From positions 1-8,666 of the forward strand of contig JAJYJP010000035.1 in NCBI GenBank assembly GCA_021789395.1: 8,666 nucleotides of DNA, given 5' to 3'. The notes under the pieces are model-generated. The model worked only from the letters and a program-made list of their open reading frames with translations. It ran no database searches and had not been told where the DNA came from. Of the stretch, positions 4,856 to 8,666 are shown piece by piece. Origin of the DNA: a bacterium. Lineage in GTDB: Bacteria; Patescibacteriota; Minisyncoccia; Moranbacterales; UBA2206. Every line of letters starts with the position of its first letter. Position 1 is the stretch's first letter. Position numbers and translations under genes: made by a program.

Positions 4856-6310
4856 ATGGGCAAAAAAATAACAGTTCCGATCAAAGGGATGCACTGCCAT
4901 TCCTGCGAGATGCTGGTGGAAGATAAACTTTCCAAAGTGTCCGGAGTCAAAAAAGTCAATGTTGACTACCGGAAGGGTCAGGCGGAAATCGAATGCGAGT
5001 CCGGCTTGAATCAAAATCAAATTAAGGACGCGGTGAATGCTGCCGGCTATGTGGTCGGCAAAGACGAAAAACCGTCGTTTTTGAGCAAAAATCTGAACGA
5101 TTACAAAGACCTGGGTTTCGCGGTGGCGGCTTTGTTGGCGATCTATTTCGTGCTGGCGGATCTCGGCTTGACTCACATCAATATTTCCACTTCCAATCCG
5201 TCCGGCCTGTCGGTAGTTCTGTTGGTCGGTCTGACGGCGGGAGTGTCGAGTTGTATGGCGCTGATCGGCGGATTGATCTTGGGAATTTCAGCGAGCCACG
5301 CGGAAACGCATCCGGAAGCGACGACGCTCCAGAAATTCCGGCCGCATCTATTTTTTAATCTGGGCAGGGTGTTGGGATTCGGTCTCTTGGGCGGAATTTT
5401 GGGCGCGGCCGGTTCGGCTTTGCGATTGTCAGTTACGGCTAACGGAGTAATCACAATTTTAGTCGGTCTTTTGATGCTTATTCTTGGTTTCCAACTCATC
5501 GGAATTTTTCCCTGGCTCAATGTGACCAATCGGTTCGCGCTGCCGAAAAAATTAGGAAGGATGTTGGGCATCAAAGAGACGAAAGAATACGATCATTGGC
5601 ACACGGCCGTCCTGGGTATGCTGACATTTTTTTTACCGTGCGGCTTCACGCAGGCAATGCAAGTTTACGCTATCAGTACCGGCAATTTCGTTTCGGGCGC
5701 GCTGGTGATGGGAACATTTGCATTGGGAACGGTGCCGGGACTTCTGAGTGTCGGCGGACTGACTTCGGTGATCAAGGGATCGTTTTCCGGAAAGCTTTTT
5801 AAAGTCGTAGGTTTGGCGGTAATTTTCTTCGGATTGTTCAATATGCATAACGGATTTACACTGACTGGCTGGAATAATTTAACTTTAAACAGTTCAAACA
5901 GTTACGTCGCTAAAAATTCTGATCCGAACGTCCAATTACAGGACGGCGTGCAGGTGATCCATATGACGGAAAGTGCCAGCGGCTATTCGCCCAACGTCTT
6001 CACGATCCAAAAAGGGATCCCGGTCAGATGGATAATTAATGCTACCGATCCTTATTCCTGCGCGAGCGCCGTCGTTTCGCAACAGCTCGGCATCGATCAG
6101 CAGCTGAAGCCGGGAGAAAATACGATCGAGTTCACGCCGAAAGAAACGGGAAGTATTAGTTTTTCCTGCTCGATGGGAATGTATACCGGAGCGTTCAATG
6201 TGGTGGATGGCGGAAGTACCGCGTCAGAAAGCCAAGCTTCGACGCAAAATTCAGATTCAGACGGTTCCGGAATCTGTAATATTCAGAGCAACGGCAATTG
6301 CGACAACTAG
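4856..6310 (+). CDS. HMA - TauE/SafE (DsbD-like) membrane - cupredoxin fusion protein
   Basis: A 484-aa three-part membrane protein. Residues 1-67 form a heavy-metal-associated domain with GMHCHSC (Cys14, Cys17). About 85-330 form a DsbD/CcdA-related sulfite-exporter-type membrane domain. I count seven hydrophobic segments: 85-104, 117-145, 164-188, 194-217, 248-271, 278-303 and 313-330. One cysteine sits in the second (SSCMALIGG, Cys133) and one in the fifth (LPCGFTQ, Cys262), as in the membrane cysteine pair of DsbD-like electron carriers. About 365-450 is a cupredoxin-like domain with Cys402, Cys438, Met440 and Met442 as likely ligands. The tail (451-484) is Ser/Asn-rich with Cys474 and Cys482. 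Seven segments would leave the HMA domain in the cytosol and the cupredoxin outside. Similar architectures occur in Gram-positives and Patescibacteria; a thiol or copper relay is inferred from the domains and the neighbouring copA. Confidence 0.85.
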   Translation: MGKKITVPIKGMHCHSCEMLVEDKLSKVSGVKKVNVDYRKGQAEIECESGLNQNQIKDAVNAAGYVVGKDEKPSFLSKNLNDYKDLGFAVAALLAIYFVLADLGLTHINISTSNPSGLSVVLLVGLTAGVSSCMALIGGLILGISASHAETHPEATTLQKFRPHLFFNLGRVLGFGLLGGILGAAGSALRLSVTANGVITILVGLLMLILGFQLIGIFPWLNVTNRFALPKKLGRMLGIKETKEYDHWHTAVLGMLTFFLPCGFTQAMQVYAISTGNFVSGALVMGTFALGTVPGLLSVGGLTSVIKGSFSGKLFKVVGLAVIFFGLFNMHNGFTLTGWNNLTLNSSNSYVAKNSDPNVQLQDGVQVIHMTESASGYSPNVFTIQKGIPVRWIINATDPYSCASAVVSQQLGIDQQLKPGENTIEFTPKETGSISFSCSMGMYTGAFNVVDGGSTASESQASTQNSDSDGSGICNIQSNGNCDN

Positions 6311-6336
6311 TCAACTGGTATAGCATAAAAATAATA

Positions 6337-6349
6337 ATTTATTAAAATT
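6337..6349 (+). repeat. 13-bp leader repeat, copy 1 (upstream of the HMA gene)
   Basis: ATTTATTAAAATT ends 8 nt before the ATG at 6358. The identical 13-mer recurs at 6566-6578 just before the copA start. It may be a shared A/T-rich translation leader in place of a Shine-Dalgarno, or simply low-complexity coincidence. Confidence 0.45.
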
Positions 6350-6357
6350 AAAAAGTT

Positions 6358-6564
6358 ATGAGCACAAACAAATTCAAACTTAACGGACTCCATTGTCCTT
6401 CCTGTATCAAGGTTTCCAAATCACGGATCGGGAATATTCCGGGCGTAAAAGAAGTAAACATCAAGGACATCGGCGGCGAGACGGAAGTGGTGGCTGACCG
6501 GGAGATTAGCGCGGACGAGATCCAGGAATCGTTGAAAGACACCGGCTACACGGTGGAAAAATAA
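6358..6564 (+). CDS. Stand-alone HMA-domain copper chaperone (CopZ-like)
   Basis: A 68-aa single heavy-metal-associated domain of ferredoxin-like fold, normal length for CopZ/Atx1-type chaperones, which carry Cu(I) to the cytosolic domains of CopA. The metal site is GLHCPSC, with Cys13 and Cys16; the second motif residue is Leu instead of the usual Met. The rest follows the family pattern: IPGVKEVNIKD (27-37), ETEVVADREISADEIQESL (41-59) and the terminal GYTVEK. Its copA neighbour starts 15 nt after its stop. The acidic, GxHCxxC type differs from the HMA domains of the two flanking genes, so it is not a simple recent duplicate. Cu(I) is the most likely metal given copA, though this is inferred. 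Confidence 0.85.
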   Translation: MSTNKFKLNGLHCPSCIKVSKSRIGNIPGVKEVNIKDIGGETEVVADREISADEIQESLKDTGYTVEK

Positions 6565-6565
6565 A

Positions 6566-6578
6566 ATTTATTAAAATT
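6566..6578 (+). repeat. 13-bp leader repeat, copy 2 (upstream of copA)
   Basis: Identical to 6337-6349 (ATTTATTAAAATT), here ending one base before the ATG at 6580. No Shine-Dalgarno is present, so the A/T-rich leader is the only visible context for initiation. Confidence 0.45.
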
Positions 6579-6579
6579 T

Positions 6580-8666
6580 ATGTCTAAAAAGCTTACTTTA
6601 AAGATAACCGGCATGACCTGCGCCAGTTGCGCTCTTAACAATGAGGACGAATTGAAAAAGGCTAAGGGTGTCATCAGTGCCAACGTCAATTTCGCTTCCA
6701 AAAAAGCGCTGATTGAATATGATGAAAATTTGACCGACGAAGAGGAATTGCGGAAGGTGGTGATCGCGAATGGTTATGACGTGGAGGATGATGGAATGGT
6801 AATGGCGCATAGAGAACACGCGATGAAGCACGCCGGCCATATGCATAACGGTGAGCATATTCATGAAGAAGATCCGGCCAAAGATAAAAAAGCGGTCATC
6901 GAATCGGCTATTTTGAGCGTGCCGCTGCTGGTGCAGATGTTTGTTTCGCTCAAGACGGGAATTTTGATCGACGGCCTCGACCTGATCGAATGGGTCAATC
7001 TGGCGCTGGCGACGATTGTGGTTTTCTATTTCGGCTGGCGCTTCCACAGAATGGCCTGGAAACAGGCGAAACGTTTCAAATCCAATATGGACACCCTGAT
7101 TTCTATGGGAACGCTCGTAGCCTATTTTTACAGCCTCTGGGCAATTCTGACGGACCATCAAGCCTATTTCGAGTCGGCCGCCTTTATTGTCACTCTGATT
7201 TTACTCGGCAAATATTTCGAAGCTTTGAGTACCGGCCGGGCGGGTGCGGCGATGCAAAAACTGATGGAACTAGGCGCCAAGAAGGCGCGGGTCATCATCA
7301 ACAATGAAGAGCGAGAAATAGATGTGGAAGAAGTGCGGGTGGGTGACGTTATGCTGGTTAAACCGAGCGAAAAAATTCCATTGGACGGTATGGTGATCGA
7401 AGGCGAGTCGAGTGTGGACGAGTCGATGCTCACGGGTGAATCGTTGCCTGTGGAAAAGAAAATCGGCGCGCAAGTTTTTGGCGCGACCATTAATGAAGAC
7501 GGCGTTTTGAAAATCCAGGTGCGGCAGACCGGCGAGGGGACCATTCTGGCGCAGATTATCAAGACCGTGGAAGAGGCGCAGGGTTCGAAAGCGCCGATCC
7601 AAAAATTAGCCGACAAGATTTCCGGAATTTTTGTTCCGACTGTCATCACGATTGCCGCACTGACTTTTCTGGGCTGGTATTTTTCGACGCATAATTTTTC
7701 CCTTTCAATCATCAACGCGGTGGCGGTGCTGGTGATTGCTTGTCCGTGCGCGCTGGGCTTGGCGACGCCGACCGCCATAATGGTGGGAACGGGCATTGGT
7801 GCGCGGGAAGGAATCTTGTTTAAGAACGGCGAGAGTTTTGAACGAGCCAAAGCCATCACGACGGTCGTTTTTGATAAGACCGGAACGCTGACCAAAGGCG
7901 CGCCTACGGTGCACAAAATTATTTCTAGTCCGGAAACTAATTTTGAAGAAACGAAAGTTTTGAAAATCGCCGGCTCAGTTGCCAAAAATTCCGAACATCC
8001 TTTGTCGAAAGCAGTGGCGGCTTATGCTCGGGAAAAAAATGTCGAACTGGCGGATTTTTCCGATTTCAAAGAATTGAAAGGCCGCGGCGTGGCGGCGGTC
8101 TGTCCGACGCACAAACTGCAAGTACTGATGGGCAACAGGAAACTTCTGGAAGAAAATAATCTGGACACGAAATGGGCGGACGAAATTCTTACTGACGAAT
8201 CGCTGGGAATCGGCACGCGTCTGTTTGTGGCGCACGGCGGAAAAGTCGTGGGTGCGATCATCGTGGCGGACGAACCGCGCGACGAATCGAAAAAAATCAT
8301 TTCCGATCTGAAAGCGATGGGACTTAAAGTGGCGATGCTCACCGGTGACAATCAAGCGACGGCCCGAGCGATCGCCAAAGAATTGGGAATCGAAGATGTG
8401 ATCGCGGAAGTTTTGCCGTCGGAAAAATCGGCTGAGATCAAGAAGCTTCAGGAGAAAGGGGAGAAGGTGGTTTTCGTGGGCGACGGCATCAACGACGCGC
8501 CGAGTCTGGTGCAGGCCGATCTGGGAATAGCGATGGGCAGCGCGACTGACATTGCCAAAGAAGCCGGGCAAATTATCTTGATGCAGAACAATTTGGAAAA
8601 AGTGGTGGAAGCGGTCCGGCTTTCCAAAACGACTTTCCGGACGATCCGGCAGAATTTATTTTGGGC
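6580..8666 (+). CDS. copA: Copper-exporting P1B-type ATPase, C-terminus cut by the window end
   Basis: Pumps Cu(I) out of the cytosol at the expense of ATP. The frame is open from the ATG at 6580 to the window edge (695 codons). In order: an N-terminal HMA domain with GMTCASC (Cys14, Cys17); a His/Met-rich linker (about 73-98; His77, 80, 84, 87, 89, 93, 95); membrane helices; the actuator TGES (285-288); the membrane metal site CPC (388-390) in [13 protein letters not shown]; the phosphorylated Asp432 in DKTGTLT; the nucleotide-binding His473-Pro474 in [12 protein letters not shown] (588-591); and the hinge GDGINDAP (634-641). CPC with GMTCASC points to the Cu(I) class. The window ends after IRQNLFW, where the class-defining Asn-x6-Tyr-Asn helix begins, so roughly 50-60 residues are missing. 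No frameshift is seen. It is probably co-transcribed with the HMA chaperone gene. Confidence 0.95.
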   Translation, partial: MSKKLTLKITGMTCASCALNNEDELKKAKGVISANVNFASKKALIEYDENLTDEEELRKVVIANGYDVEDDGMVMAHREHAMKHAGHMHNGEHIHEEDPAKDKKAVIESAILSVPLLVQMFVSLKTGILIDGLDLIEWVNLALATIVVFYFGWRFHRMAWKQAKRFKSNMDTLISMGTLVAYFYSLWAILTDHQAYFESAAFIVTLILLGKYFEALSTGRAGAAMQKLMELGAKKARVIINNEEREIDVEEVRVGDVMLVKPSEKIPLDGMVIEGESSVDESMLTGESLPVEKKIGAQVFGATINEDGVLKIQVRQTGEGTILAQIIKTVEEAQGSKAPIQKLADKISGIFVPTVITIAALTFLGWYFSTHNFSLSIINAVAVLVIACPCALGLATPTAIMVGTGIGAREGILFKNGESFERAKAITTVVFDKTGTLTKGAPTVHKIISSPETNFEETKVLKIAGSVAKNSEHPLSKAVAAYAREKNVELADFSDFKELKGRGVAAVCPTHKLQVLMGNRKLLEENNLDTKWADEILTDESLGIGTRLFVAHGGKVVGAIIVADEPRDESKKIISDLKAMGLKVAMLTGDNQATARAIAKELGIEDVIAEVLPSEKSAEIKKLQEKGEKVVFVGDGINDAPSLVQADLGIAMGSATDIAKEAGQIILMQNNLEKVVEAVRLSKTTFRTIRQNLFW

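Noticed and set aside
4396..4860. CopY, CsoR or CueR operator sites for copper control
   Set aside because: I looked for TACAnnTGTA, a GTA...CCCC..GGGG...TAC palindrome and ACCTTCC-type dyads near both gene starts and found none. The inverted repeat at 4813-4847 fits none of these.
6298..6326. Possible promoter before the HMA chaperone gene (TTGCGA, 17 bp, TAGCAT)
   Set aside because: Only 4 of 6 matches in each box, and the -35 overlaps the end of the upstream gene. Read-through from 4397 explains expression equally well.
7164..7985. A 273-codon open frame on the minus strand opposite copA
   Set aside because: It lies wholly antisense to unmistakable CopA motifs (TGES, CPC, DKTGTLT), has a low-complexity Ser/Thr/Pro-rich translation, and shows no family signature.
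7975..8571. A 198-codon minus-strand open frame opposite the ATP-binding part of copA
   Set aside because: The translation is rich in Arg, His and Phe with no domain pattern, as expected from the complement of a real coding frame.

Overview
This 8.7 kb window looks like a chromosomal segment of a Patescibacteria (Candidate Phyla Radiation) bacterium, probably of the Parcubacteria side. This is inferred from small tightly packed genes, a moderate and patchy G+C content, a thymidylate kinase with a GSGKAT P-loop, two small orphan P-loop kinases, almost no Shine-Dalgarno sequences, and a TauE/SafE-like protein carrying both HMA and cupredoxin domains. TGA acts as a stop (genes end in TGA at 749 and 4395), so this is not a UGA-glycine lineage. 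No rRNA, tRNA or CRISPR array is visible.

Layout. Bases 1-49 hold the first 16 codons of a leftward gene, possibly an integrase-type transposase. A 10-bp inverted repeat covers its start, and two copies of a ~20-bp repeat follow (67-121). A canonical promoter (132-160) then drives a single P-loop kinase gene (198-749), which is closed by a strong intrinsic terminator (754-781).

The -35 box of the next promoter (780-808) begins inside that terminator's T-run. It drives a compact six-gene operon (832-4395): a UPF0200-like kinase, dcd, thyA, folA, tmk and dut. Gaps are 4, 27, 6, -1 and 0 nt. The operon encodes the whole route dCTP -> dUTP -> dUMP -> dTMP -> dTDP, plus the dihydrofolate reductase that recycles the folate used by ThyA.

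A third promoter (4397-4425) lies so close to its start codon that the transcript should be nearly leaderless. It opens a copper-handling cluster running to the right edge. This contains a small secreted protein with a Cys-Cys pair, a 484-aa membrane protein (HMA domain, seven predicted membrane segments, cupredoxin-like domain), a stand-alone HMA metallochaperone, and a CopA-type P1B ATPase cut off by the window end at about residue 695. Together they suggest copper capture in the cytosol, pumping by CopA, and a possible thiol/metal relay across the membrane to an exposed cupredoxin. No metal-responsive regulator gene is present. The copper cluster is visibly richer in G+C than the nucleotide operon, notably than tmk.
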